Positions 35,736-46,598 of a stretch of 64,000 nucleotides of DNA are shown here, one piece after another. How positions within the stretch are numbered: the stretch's first letter is position 1; every line of letters begins with the position of its first letter. The notes under the pieces were generated by a model. That model saw nothing but the letters and a program-made list of their open reading frames with translations. It did not search any database and had not been told where the DNA came from. This stretch comes from Thozetella sp. PMI_491. Lineage: Eukaryota; Ascomycota; Sordariomycetes; Chaetosphaeriales; Chaetosphaeriaceae. Location: assembly GCA_021432635.1 (NCBI GenBank), contig MU270015.1, positions 1,965,860 through 2,029,859 of the forward strand. The letters are read 5' to 3'. The position numbers were made by a program, and so were the translations under genes.

Positions 35736-37037
35736 ATGACTGCATACTACCAACAGTCGACTGCCTTGCTCGCCCATAGTGGACTCATGCAACTGGTCTC
35801 AAGTCCGTTGACTGGCACTGCCATCTTGAGCGAAAATAGGCTAGTAATCCGGCCGCTGGTCGCCCAGCTCATGGTGGGACTTCTTGCAATCGCCGTTATT
35901 CTGCAAGCATCCTGGCGCCCAAGAAAGGCTTTCTGCCTAGAGATCCCGGAACTATCCTCGGGCAGGCAGTGCTCTTTTCTCACAGCCATGGTATACTAGG
36001 AAAACTGAGAGATCTAGAAGGTGTGGACTTACGGCGATTGGCCCCCGCCATGAGTGGCCTCTACTATCAGACAGGTCTTGCTAGTTCTAACGGGGCCTTC
36101 ATTCTGGAGCGAGGTTTCTTCGCGATCTATAGTCCAACAGGGTATCATTCTGATCGCCTCGCGGACCTGGAGAAGTTAGAGCAAAGGCAGCCCGTCCATT
36201 TGCACCCCAGCGGTCTTCTCCGGCCGTTGCCTGCTTTTTCGTGGCTGATATGATTGCTACGATAGAGGCTCTCCTACACAATTCCAACCAGAACTCTAGG
36301 CTGGGGAACGTCACCGATGACGCATACCTCCACTACCTCTGGACTGTAATACCAGCCACAATCATGAGTCTGTTAGGACTGTACCTTGGGTCTCTCGACA
36401 ATAGCACTTGTTCTCTCGCTCCTTACAGTGCAACTTACAGTGCAATGAAGACAGCGGCACCATTTAGTAGGTCCATTGGTCTGAGTCTCCTAGATATAAG
36501 TATCCCACGTGCGCTCGTCCGAGAAGTCCAGGTCCGCGCCTATGCCGAGTTTGCCGCCACCCTAGCGTGCTTTGTCGTGTGGCTCTCGGCAATCTTTGCT
36601 GGATCGCTCCTTTCCAAAGACGCAGTCACCCTCACTTATCCGACCCAGTTACTCGCGATAAGCTCACTCCCTTCTAGTACGGAGGTCCAGTCGCGCCTCA
36701 ACACTCTAGATATGGGGCCGCTGCCTCCCTTGTTTTGGTTAGCAACCGGCATACATCTCGTCAATGTTACCACGGCGATGGACCCGGCCCTCGGCCCGTT
36801 CTTCGCGATACTCGCGGGCTCGCCTTACACGCCGCCCCTGGATTGGCTCGGCGACCCGACGCGCATGCAGGATGTCGGAAACGCACTGGAGTGCCGGAGG
36901 TGTATTTACGGGATCGAGGGTTCCGGACCTTCCGCATGGGCTGGACGGAGATAGACGGGGAAGATGGAAGCGATCAACAGGAGAGGTTTATGATTTACGC
37001 TGTAGGCGATGATTCGGCGGCTAACTCTGGTAGATGA
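35736..37037 (+). pseudogene. decayed DUF3433-like membrane protein gene
   Basis: Pieces in different frames together follow the layout of fungal DUF3433 proteins. A first piece ends ENRLVIRPLVAQLMVGLLA. Near 35925 the reading must shift to give the family motif KGFLPRDPGTILGQAVL. A second shift near 36215 is needed to reach ATIEALLHNSNQNSRLG and YLHYLWTVIPATIMSLLGLY. The rest, up to DPALGPFFAILAGSPYTPP, is open, but the expected C-terminal membrane segment is missing or out of frame. No introns with good signals repair the shifts, so I call it a pseudogene. Assignment to DUF3433 rests on remembered motif order and is moderately secure. Intact members are multi-pass membrane proteins of unknown role. 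Confidence 0.55.
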
Positions 37038-37657
37038 GAAGGCATTGTACATCAACTAGACCTTAGCAAACCCGTTGTAAAATGATTCCTAGGACAGTCG
37101 CTAAAGCCGGCGAACGAAAAATAATGCCGCGTTTCTGAGCACAGATACTCACACATTTACCCTTTCAGGAAATAATAACTAACTAAATAAGCTAGTATTA
37201 CAACAGAGAGGCTCTAATCTTCGTTAAATGTCAATTTTCCGTACTCTAGAAGATATGAATGTTGAATAGATTTGAGCTACAGCTTTGCAGTTTCGAGCGT
37301 CGGTTCTTTGTGACACGTAAGGTATTGCCTCAATGCGGTTCAATACCCAAGTATTTCTAGACAGAAGCCTGGGTCATTAAATGGCACTTCTCGTCGATAT
37401 CTACATGTGAACCTTAATTATCTACTCCTCCATCTCGCCCGGGCCTATTTTCAGGTATGCCCGGATCGACATCCGGCGGCCACTTCCTGAACCCCGCAGA
37501 TGACAAGGTTGCACACCCACAGGCTGAATGCCTTGTCGTTGCTTACTGTAGCGGCACTTCTAAATCATAGTATTGAAAGTCATAAGTTAGATTCTATATT
37601 TAATCATGTCCAAGGGTCGGTCAAAAACGACATTCAAGTCTCGGCTGCAAGAACAAC
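37038..37657. other. intergenic, upstream of cyclase-family gene
   Basis: AT-rich, with no gene seen. It should include the promoter of the cyclase-family gene, but no clear TATA box stands out. Confidence 0.45.
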
Positions 37658-38956
37658 ATGTCGGCTCTTATGCGGCGAGCTCTGCCCTCCTTCGAGGAGC
37701 TGCCTCTGAACGAAAGCGATCCGCCATTCTCGGCATGGGGTTTGTGGGATAACCCTGCTTTAGGGACTTTGAACTACCTTACAGATGCGGTAGTTCTCCG
37801 AACAATCAAGGAGGAGGTGGTTACCGGCGAGAGGGTCACCCTCGAGTACGTCAACCTACCGTACCGCCCGGGGGAGCGTCTTCACCCATTGATCGCATTG
37901 CTAAATGCTCTACTTCATTGAGCAGTCTTCCTCTAGATGCAGTCAAGCCGGGCTTCCTAGGCCGAATTGCCTTTGAACAGAAGCTGATCAACAAAGCTCC
38001 TCGGCTCGTCAACGACGATATAGTGTGTTCCCATGACATAACACAACCTTCCTGCGTACGTGTCTTATAAGAGGTAGATCACCTTCAATACACAAACAAG
38101 CTCTCAATGGGACTCTTTCCGACATTTCGCCTACCAGGAAGAAGGAAAATTCTACAATGGGTTAGTGGTATCCCCCGAATGTTACCGCCTTTTCGCTACC
38201 TACCTCTCTAACAAGACACGATCGTTTATTAGGGTTACTCAAGACGACATCTACGGGGTTCCTAATAGCAAGGTCAACGGCTCGGATGGTTGGACCGAGA
38301 AATCGATCGCTGGCCGCGGGATCTTACTCGACCTAGAATCCTGGCTGGCGGAAGCCAATGCCGAATACAGGGCACTTTCGAGCTACCCTATTACCGTTGA
38401 CACCATCAAGGCGATTTTTGAGAAGAGGAAAGTCCAGCCGAGACCCGGCGACATCCTCTTCATCAGAACGGGTGAGATTACCGATCAGCTGACCTTGCAG
38501 CGGAAGCTGATGCATCATCTCCGGAATAGGATACCTAGCCAAATATCAAGGACTAGACGTGCGGGGAAAAGAAAATCTCGCAGGGGGGAAGCCTGAGTGG
38601 CCAGGGCTGGGCCAGAGTGAAGAGATGCTGAGATGGCTATGGGGGAACCAGTTTTCCGCTATCGCCTCGGACACTCCAGCAATGGAGTGCGTTCGTGAGT
38701 CTTTCGGTATTGCTCGGCCATTTAAATGCCCGAACGGAGCTGACCGTTGGAGCCCATAGCACCGGTTGATACGGCATGGACACTGCATCCTATCTTACTG
38801 TCGGGATGGGGAACGCCCATAGGCGAGCTATTTGACCTTGAGGCTCTCGCAAAAGTGTGCAAGACGAACCAGCGCTGGTCATTCTTCGTCACAAGCGCCC
38901 CGTTGAAATATAACGGCTCGGTTGCCTCTCCGCCGAATGCGATCGCCATCCTATGA
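37658..38956 (+). CDS. cyclase-family (PF04199) metal-dependent hydrolase-like protein
   Basis: No long open frame exists, yet six exons (37658-37860, 37926-38022, 38078-38160, 38233-38471, 38530-38694, 38760-38956) join to 327 residues with every phase matching and good GT/AG signals. The N-terminus SFEELPLNESDPPFSAWGLW and LGTLNYLT are typical of fungal members of the cyclase family. The metal-ligand region reads SSQWDSFRHFAYQ. RPGDILFIRTGYLAKYQG, WLWGNQFSAIASDTPAMEC and PPVDTAWTLHPILLSGWG follow in family order. The first histidine of the usual THxDxPxH-like motif is replaced by glutamine in QWDSFRH, which I recall as common in the fungal branch. The family includes kynurenine formamidase-like hydrolases. 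The substrate is unknown. The neighbours, a pseudogene and a regulator-like gene, do not suggest a pathway. Confidence 0.85.
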
Positions 38957-39507
38957 GAAGAACCGTCGCCAAGGCTAGCGAGAAGACGGAGCAGGAGCAG
39001 TAGGATGCATGGAGTGGAGGTGTCGAGGACATACAAAAAGGTCTATAGTCATTAGCTTACCGGCCACCAAGGAAGGCGACTAGGGGACTTCGGGACTCTG
39101 CTGCCTCGTGGTTGGCGAACGATGGATCTTGGCTCAAATTAGTTGAATAGGTATATTCCTAGCTCAGACGAGTTCCGTGGAAGCTCCGAGTCATTTAGGA
39201 GCTAAGACTTATGGAGTACCACTCATAGCTTCATTTCTAACCGACTTCGACGCCTTATCCACTTGGTAGATGCCCAGCCGCCAACGAGACAGGCTCCCTA
39301 ATATGGAAGGAGCAAGTCTTGGCAAACAATGACAAACAGGGGCGGCCACGATAGAATGTCCCGCTGCTGACAAATTGTGCTCTATGCACACTAACTGTAC
39401 GACGACCTCGTCGCCAATTTGAACTCTGCGGCTGTCGGCTGCGTTTGGAGCTCAGCTCAGAATTTACTGCAAATCTACAAGCTGCCCCGTTCTCACAGTG
39501 CTTACAG
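38957..39507. other. intergenic, no gene seen
   Basis: No coherent protein is visible on either strand. It includes the presumed promoter of the downstream regulator-like gene. Confidence 0.45.
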
Positions 39508-40491
39508 ATGGCCCCGAATCACGAGATTCAGTTTCACGAGATTCAGTTCATCCCTTCTCCTCATCCAGGGCTTGCACTTCCGCCCGACTCACGGCGCCGA
39601 GCCCGCGCGCATGCCGCTCGCGTAACACATGCCAGGTCACGGCGATTCCGCGTGATAGAATATAACGCTGCAGGAAAGAGCAGGAAGCCGGAAAATAGCG
39701 AAATTTCAGCAGGGCCAAGGCCCCACAGGTCCAGGAGAGCCGCACCATCTACCGGAGTAAAGGACGTGGTTCCACCAAGTCTCATCACTGCACTGACCTC
39801 GGAACGAAATGACCCGTTCACATCCTTCGCAAGATCGTTCAACCAGACCGAACGCCATCTATTTGATTACTGTGAGTTGCACCTTCAACTTGCGGCTACG
39901 ATCCTACCTGCTTAGCAAAGTTAGACATACATACAGTGATCCCTGCCCAGAGCACCTATTGCAATCGGCTCTGGGACCGGGAGGAGTACGAAGATTTAAT
40001 GAGAAAGGAGATGACGCGGCTTTCTGTCACCAGAAACCACTCTCTGGATGGCATGTTTCTCATCGCATGCCGCTTCTTGGTGGGAAACGATCCACAAGCT
40101 AAAGAGAAGGAATACTACGCGGACCTAGCCATAAAATATAAGCTTTCCTGCGTAAGGGTTCTAAACGAAGCCATCTCTGCCGAAAGCCAATCGACAATTA
40201 GCGATGCGACCGTGGCAACAGTTGTAATGTTGGCGTGTGACGAGGTGAGTACCGCTTTGCATCAGTTCCTCTAGCCGATTTCTAACGTCGAGGTACAAAC
40301 TCCAGCTATGGCTTGACGAGTGGTCTATGGCTAGAGGCCACGTAGTAGGAGCGCTTAAAATGATCAAGCATAACGGGGGCCCACAAACATTGGGGTTGAA
40401 TGGGTTCCTAGAGTATCTTGTATACAAGTTTTGGGGGCAGCTCCAGCATGTCAACCAGGACGAGGTTGGAATTTGCAAGAAAAGCGATTAG
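39508..40491 (+). CDS. fungal transcription-factor-like protein without DNA-binding domain (copy 1)
   Basis: Three exons (39508-39871, 39937-40244, 40306-40491) join to 285 residues. The N-terminal part has the basic signature ARAHAARVTHARSRRF, typical of the many fungal proteins that resemble the Fungal_trans_2 (PF11951) regulatory domain but lack a zinc cluster. TERHLFDYLIPAQSTYCNRLW opens the helical domain. ISDATVATVVMLACDE and LWLDEWSMARGHVVGALKMI are the later conserved helices, followed by GFLEYLVYKFWG. It is a relative of the minus-strand gene at 42348-43349. The start is the ATG of MAPNHEIQF, because upstream in-frame sequence lacks an ATG. No DNA-binding motif is present, so a direct regulatory role is unproven. 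Confidence 0.75.
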
Positions 40492-41054
40492 AAGCTTATG
40501 ATCCATGAAACTTTCGTGTCGGCGGCATTATGTATCCACAATGTAATATTCGTAACATCGCACGCATATATATGCGCTTCGCCAATGGCTTCATGTCAGC
40601 GAAACGCGCGCATGGCGGCCAACAATGTGATGCCGACGTGCTGGTCCTTCGTCTGCGCGCCACAAATTTCCCTTTGCGGCAGTCTGCACTTTCCTAATAC
40701 AGAATAGAGCGGGTCTCCAAAACTTCGGGTCCGGTACTAGTTTGCTTGACAAGTGGTTCTATCCCGAGCCTAGGGTAAGAATGGCATCCATCCGCTCTTG
40801 TCTCAAGGAAATAGTCGCATCTCAAGGCCCAATTTGTCAGATGCTTGGTAATTTCGCTACACATTCGGCCTTTTTGATATCCTCAACGGCGTGACTATGA
40901 GTCCGAACTGCACCGGAACGTGCAGAGCCGGGCTGTCTGAAGACGGCTCCCTCGGTATAAATGGCTATCCCCCAACGTGAAAGACCAGACCCGACAGACA
41001 CTATCATACAGCAAACTAGCAGATACGACAGTCAATCTACCATTTCATATTACA
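40492..41054 (+). promoter_or_regulatory. promoter region of the extended-SDR gene
   Basis: This intergenic region contains TATAAA at 40956-40961, 94 bp before the reductase start codon. No other gene is visible. Confidence 0.5.
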
Positions 41055-42158
41055 ATGGCTCCATCAGTGACTATTCCTCCGGGATCCTGGGTTCTTGTGA
41101 CAGGTGCCAACGGATTCCTGGCTTCCCACACCATCAAGCAGTTTCTTGAGCGCGGCTACAAAGTTCGAGGGACAGTCCGAGACCTCGAGAAATCTGCCTG
41201 GCTGGTTGAGGATGTCTTCAAACCCTACGCTGATCGTCACGACTTTGAACTTGTCAAGGTTCCCGACCTCGCTGCCGAGCATGCTTTCGACAGCGTCTTG
41301 AAGGGGATCTCTGCGATTGCCCACATCGCGACCGTTCTAAACTTCGAGGGCGACCCCAACAAAATGATCCCGCCAACCATTGCCGGCACTACGGCGATAC
41401 TAGAGGCTGCCCTCAAAGAGCCTTCGGTCAAGTCTATTGTGTATACATCGTCCATAGTGGCCCACAGCTTCTGTGCCCCCGGCGACCATACTCGTATCGA
41501 CCACGATACTTGGAACGAGAAGTCACTGGAACTGGCCTGGGCACCCCCTCCCTACACACCCGAGAGAGCTTTTGCCGTGTATGCCGCGAGCAAGACAGCA
41601 GCCGAAAGGGCTCTGTGGAAATTCGTCGATGACAAAAAGCCGCACTTCACGGTCAACTCGGTTCTTCCATTTACTATTCTAGGGGAACCTCTGTGCAAAC
41701 AGCACGCTGAGAGCCCCTTCTACTTTATCAAAGATCTATATGAAGGGGTTACAGAACGGCTGGCCCATCCTGCGTGTAAGCACCCCTGCCCTGCAGCCCA
41801 ATATATACCTATTACACTTTCTGGGCCTGGCTGACGGAATATTGCAGTGGTCCACACAGATGTCAAAGACGTTGCTGCCCTCCACATTGCGGCAGTCCTG
41901 GACCCTGAAGTCAAAAACGCACGGTTACCAAGTTGGGGAGAGTACTGCAACTGGAACGACATGCTAGCCATCCTGCGAAAGCTCTGCCCTGAGCGAAAGT
42001 TTGTGGATGACCTTCCTGGCTTATCCAAGGTAGACGTGACAACAGACTATACCCAGGTCTTCGCACTTCTAGAGAAATGGGCCGGCCAGAAAGGGTGGAA
42101 GACATTGGAGGAGACCCTCGCCGACGCGTTGCCCAGGCTGAGGGAGTGGTATCCTTAG
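41055..42158 (+). CDS. extended short-chain reductase (aldehyde/ketone reductase, dihydroflavonol-reductase-like)
   Basis: Two exons (41055-41775, 41848-42158) join to 343 residues. The N-terminal WVLVTGANGFLASHTIKQFL is the GxxGxxG motif of extended SDRs. KVRGTVRDLEKSAW has the arginines expected for NADPH. The catalytic part reads SIVYTSSIVAHSF followed by the YAASKTAAERAL Tyr/Lys pair. The splice gives HPALVHTDVKDVAALHIAAV, the conserved segment of fungal Gre2/aldehyde-reductase-like proteins. The start is the ATG before APSVTIPPGSWV, placed 94 bp after a TATA box. The gene stands between two related regulator-like genes on opposite strands. It probably reduces a small aldehyde or ketone, but the substrate is unknown. 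Confidence 0.9.
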
Positions 42159-42347
42159 AATTTCACCTCTTGGGTTCTTGGGGTGCATCGGCCACTTTAC
42201 ATAGTAAGCCGTTCTAGCTTTTCATATGTCGCCAGTCAGAATCAGTCATGTAGTCAAATCGAAAACCAGTGTTCGCTTCAACAACCCTAATATCCGTAAC
42301 ATATGGGGGTACTGCATCAAGGAATTAGCATGGTTTCGCAAAGCGGG

Positions 42348-43349
42348 CTAGCCGAAAACGTACTTGACGATTATTTCCTTTAGAAACCCACCGACACCCA
42401 GGGCATCGACACCGCCTCTCATTTCGATCATCCGGGTGATGGCAGCAAGGTGGGCGCTCCATCCTGCAAAATTCCCGTGTGCAAACTGGATGCGATTGAG
42501 ACAATTAGTAATTGGAGGGCAGGTGTTGAACCCGACAGGACCGTACTGACCTCGTCTGCTGCCATTATCATGACCTTTGCGATAGTAGCGTCGCTACTCT
42601 GCGAGCCCGGGATGGACAATGAGGCATTTGTAGACCGGATGCACTGCAGCCGGTACTCGGTTGACATATCGACGTAATTTTGGCAGGGGCCGAGTGTCCC
42701 CAAGCTGTGGCAAGACTGCAGGAAGAGGGCAGAAAGGAGGCCAGGATCTGACAGGGCGAATGGAACCCAATATTTTAACTGAATAGCAACAAGCTCTTCG
42801 CCAAGGCCGGCCCTGTTCCTGTGACAGCTGCCATTGTTGAACGGAATGATGTAGTTAAGGTCTTTATCAATGATATTAGGAAGCATCAGTATATTTAGGG
42901 AGCAGGCCAGACATACAGTGGTCAAGGAGGAAGTTTTCCTTGTCTGACAGGGGCCGGACCGGGCTCCAGACTGGGGCTAGAGGAGAGATACCTATATCCT
43001 GGTGTGGGCCGGACATCGATAATGACGCGAGTATATATCTAGTTAGTCTGGCATCCTCGTCCTCTCTCAACGAGAGATCAACGCGTGCCGGCACGTCGCC
43101 TTGCTCGCTGTTGGCGTCTTGGCCTGGCTGCTTAAGGTTACTGCTTTTATCCTTCTTTCCCAGCGGCGCTACGGCGTTGCACGGCCTACGCGTGCGGGAA
43201 CGCATGACTCTAGCTGCGTGCGATCGGATCTGCTTCAAGCTGCCTCGGGTAGTAGCGTCCCTTGGATGGGTGGTATTGATGAAGAGCAGGGCGCTTGGCC
43301 CACCTGTCGACGGCATTCTTTCTCCACTTTTCTCTGTCTCTACCGGCAT
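42348..43349 (-). CDS. fungal transcription-factor-like protein without DNA-binding domain (copy 2)
   Basis: Three exons (43349-42917, 42861-42551, 42485-42348) join to 293 residues with matching phases. SALLFINTTHPRDATTR and IRSHAARVMRSRTRR form the basic N-terminal signature of this fungal family. LLDHYLNYIIPF opens the helical domain. SSDATIAKVMIMAADE and FAHGNFAGWSAHLAAITRMI correspond to the last helices of the plus-strand relative at 39508-40491. The C-terminus, GVDALGVGGFLKEIIVKYVFG, matches the relative's GFLEYLVYKFWG segment in position. There is no zinc cluster or other DNA-binding motif. The two genes share exon number and splice positions, so they are paralogues that have diverged strongly. 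The function is unknown. Confidence 0.75.
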
Positions 43350-43748
43350 TCGGCGAATGGAAGTTAGGATTTACTTGGTTCTTCCAGCAGGCCGCTGTCG
43401 AAAATACGCCAAATACAGAATGTATCGATAGAGCACAGCATGACAGGACGACCGTCGGCTGGGAAAGGGGGTCGCGCTAAAGATTTGTAATCACACAGCT
43501 TTTGAGCAAATTCCTAAACCAGTTTAGACTGAGCCTAAAAGTGTGGGGTCTTGCTGCTGGTGGCACCTTTTGTGGGACTTCGTTCCCCGACGACATATTC
43601 CCAAAGCGGTAGTCTGAATTCCTCGCTCCTAGACACACACGTATAAAAGGAATTCAACAGCCATGGAACTTCAACTCCCAGTACACACTCTTCAATTATC
43701 CAATAGCTTATATTCTTCCTATCACCTCCTCCGTCAGATCTCTTCATC
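43350..43748 (+). promoter_or_regulatory. promoter of the retinol-dehydrogenase-like SDR
   Basis: TATAAAAG at 43642-43649 stands about 100 bp before the downstream start codon. A pyrimidine-rich leader follows it. No gene is seen in this stretch. Confidence 0.6.
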
Positions 43749-44801
43749 ATGGGGAAAAAGGAGCAGTTAGAATTCCCTATCCAGCTAAAACTTGGAACCT
43801 TCCTCCCCATCTTCTTTCACTCGCAGCTCTTCGTGACGCCTCCTTACCCCGAAGCCTCATTTGCTGGCAAGACTGTTATTATCACTGGCTCCAATGTCGG
43901 ACTAGGCCTAGAAGCTGCTCGCCATATTTACAGGCTCAACGCCGAGAAGCTGATCCTTGCAGTTCGCACCGTCTCCAAGGGTCAGGCTGCCAAGGAGGAT
44001 ATTGTCGGGAGTATTAAGACACGAAATGACCCCAACGCCATCGATGTATGGCAACTTGACCAAGCCAGCACCGCGTCAACTCTCGCGTTTTCCGAGCGCG
44101 TTCAGGCGGAGCTTCCCCGTCTCGATGCTGTGGTGTTGAACGCTGGCATCAACACACCGAACTTCGAGCTCGTTGAGGGATACGAGCAAGTTACGCAGGT
44201 CAATGTTCTCAACACATTCTTGTTGGGTCTATCTTTGCTGCCCAAACTCCGCAATACCAAAGCCCAATTTCCGGATTCATCACCGCATCTGACCGTCGTG
44301 AGCTCGGAAGCGCACCACCTGAGCAAATTCGAGGAAATCAACGCTCCGGATCTCTACGCGAAGCTGAATGACAAGAGTTCATACCAAAAGCAACCGAGAT
44401 ATCAGGCCAGCAAGCTCCTCGAGGTACTATTCATCCGCGAACTGGTCGACCGCCTCAGCTCCAACCCCGACTTCGCTGCGCACCCAGTGATCATCAACCT
44501 GGTCAACCCAGGCACATGCTACAGTGGCCTTACCCGCGATGATGACAAGCCGTCTTTTGTAGCCCGTCTTTTCTTCAAGATTCTCTTGCGCACTACTGAG
44601 GTGGGAGGTCGCTGCCTGGTTCTCGGTGCATCTGCGCCGGAAAGTTCGCACGGTGAATTCCAGAGTGATGGAAAGAACCAGGAGGTGGAGACGTGGATAT
44701 ATACCGAACTGGGAAAGAAAGTACAAGAGAAAGTATGGGAGCAGACTGTCCCTATTTTGGAGGCGAGAAAGCCGGATATTCTTCAGGCCTTGGGGCTATG
44801 A
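43749..44801 (+). CDS. short-chain dehydrogenase, retinol-dehydrogenase-like
   Basis: This single-exon gene encodes 350 residues of the classical SDR fold. The cofactor motif is VIITGSNVGLGLEAARHI, then LAVRTVSKGQAA. LDAVVLNAGIN is the structural NAG strand, LTVVSSEAHH holds the catalytic serine region, and RYQASKLLEVLF gives the YxxxK pair. The PG motif is NLVNPGTCYSGL. An N-terminal stretch of about 35 residues before the fold, with the hydrophobic run LGTFLPIFFHSQLFV, may associate with membrane. It is common in fungal retinol dehydrogenase-like proteins, many of which sit in biosynthetic clusters. It has its own TATA box, and no neighbouring gene explains its substrate. Confidence 0.9.
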   Translation: MGKKEQLEFPIQLKLGTFLPIFFHSQLFVTPPYPEASFAGKTVIITGSNVGLGLEAARHIYRLNAEKLILAVRTVSKGQAAKEDIVGSIKTRNDPNAIDVWQLDQASTASTLAFSERVQAELPRLDAVVLNAGINTPNFELVEGYEQVTQVNVLNTFLLGLSLLPKLRNTKAQFPDSSPHLTVVSSEAHHLSKFEEINAPDLYAKLNDKSSYQKQPRYQASKLLEVLFIRELVDRLSSNPDFAAHPVIINLVNPGTCYSGLTRDDDKPSFVARLFFKILLRTTEVGGRCLVLGASAPESSHGEFQSDGKNQEVETWIYTELGKKVQEKVWEQTVPILEARKPDILQALGL

Positions 44802-45019
44802 AAGTGTCTGAGGGTGTCGTCTTCTTGAAGTTAGATCTTAAAAATATTTAGACGGTTCTCCAGATTGCAGAGATGTATACCTAGCTAGCGCATTGTACCA
44901 TCCTAACCCAGTATCTATGTATCCTCACCTAGGCTACATCCCAGTTCCTGACCTACAGCTCGAGTGTGTAACTCGCGAGCATTGGTCAGATGTTGACACC
45001 GGTGCCGTGCGGACCTGAC

Positions 45020-45702
45020 ACGGTTCAGGCCTGCTGGAACGGGACACCATTTTGCCGCCATACGTCACCAGATGGATGGAGATGAATGTCCTCCCAGCGC
45101 TGAGTCCAAAAACTGTGGTCTTCGTCTGGTCACCCCCCAAAGTCTGTAGTATTCTCTTTGAGCCATTCAAAACCTGCTCTCTGATCCCGCATCTCCACAT
45201 TCAGGGACTTTTGGTCTCAGAGAATTGGGAGGCGAGCAAACCCGAAGATTATCAGCTGACGGTTGAGTGCAACGCATATTATGGGCTTGTTGAGCGCCTC
45301 GGAAAGCGCAATTAGCCTATCGGGCTCAAAGTGCCGATCGTGTGCGTCGCCTTTGATGACGCCTCCGCCGGGAATATTTACAATGACGGGTAGCCCGGCC
45401 TGCGAGGTTGTCCCGGCAGCACGCGAAATGCGAAGTTTAAGGCAGTCCTCGCTTATGAGTTTTGCCGGGATCTCGTCTAGGTAGGAAGAGCGGAATGGCG
45501 TGCTTGAACCGAAGACAAGCCGGGCCCGTTGCGTAGCGTCGGTTTCGCTGCCACTTGGTGGGCTATACGGCTCAGGAGAACCAAAGCGACCTTCCCCTGA
45601 CGTATCATGAGCAAAATTTATGTTCTAGAAGTGATCAATAGTCCCTGTCGAGGACCCTATGTAGGTGATGTTGCCATTTTCAAGCCGCACGATCGGGGCC
45701 AT
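45020..45702 (-). pseudogene. carboxylesterase (type B) pseudogene
   Basis: The minus strand encodes recognisable carboxylesterase pieces in order: an N-terminal MAPIVRLENGNITYIGSS, then LISEDCLKLRISRAAG, VIVNIPGGGVIKGD, SLNVEMRDQRAGFEWLKEN, the nucleophile elbow TVFGLSAG, and SIHLVTYGGK. The frame is broken by a TAG at 45627-45625 and a TGA at 45219-45217. A run of six C on the plus strand at 45133-45138 shifts the frame just before the nucleophile elbow, where a TGA otherwise appears. A further shift follows the elbow. No splice signals remove these defects. The C-terminal two thirds of a normal esterase is absent. This is a decayed fragment, not a short gene. Confidence 0.75.
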
Positions 45703-46598
45703 GGCTCTTGTCCCCGCCACGGCAAATAGAAGCCAAAGGATCACTAGGTGGGGTATAGATGATGCCAAGTCGAGGCGAAGGCCAACTGATTGACGCAGGG
45801 CAAACAGATATAGGACGACTTAGACTTAATGCCTATCGCTTCTACGTTAATCAATGCATATAGGGCAAAACTCGACAAACCCGACAGCTTGATCTAGTCG
45901 TTCTTCTCGGGAAAATCGATGGGGCTGGTAATCGGGAAGATGAACGACTCCCTACAAACATTTAGCCACGGGGCGCTCTCGCAGGCTTTTTGGTTTGCAC
46001 AAAAGTCCCTTCCTGCAGTGTGATAGAGTTGCAGATATTTGGGGGCCGCAAGCAGCCTAGCAGTCGTCACATGTTCCGAGTTCAAATGCTACACGCCTAG
46101 TAGCGAGCAACAGTTGAGTAAAGTGCCCGGGAGTTATCATAATCTGCTACCAAGGACTGGTTCCTAGCAAGCACGAGATGAATAGGCAAGTATTGAATGC
46201 TATGTAACGACTACGTAGGTAGCAATAGGTTGTCAATCGATGCTGTAGCTATACTAAGGGAACGAGTAGTCTACTAATTACTCTACTTCTTCCGGCATTC
46301 GGTCTCTTCTTTCAGAATAAGAATTCTCCTATTGGAGTAAATGCATCGGATTCTCTCTGTGTTATGACATAATTGTAAGCAGTAGAGATTGGAGTCACTC
46401 AGAACCCGGTGGGTCAACCGGCAAAGACGGCAATAGGTAAGACCGATTTAGGCAATCTCGGCCCCATGAGTCCGCTTTGTGCTAGCTTTGCTCCCTTGTA
46501 TAAGAATGGATTTGACTCAATGTCTTCGCCAAGGCCTTGAGTAACGCGGTTTGTCCCTTGGCACATCCCTCTTGTGGTTGTCAAAAAGGATCGCTAAG
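45703..46598. other. AT-rich intergenic region
   Basis: No gene is seen. A TATA-like TGTATAAGAATGG word lies about 100 bp before the following esterase start and may serve it. Confidence 0.45.
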
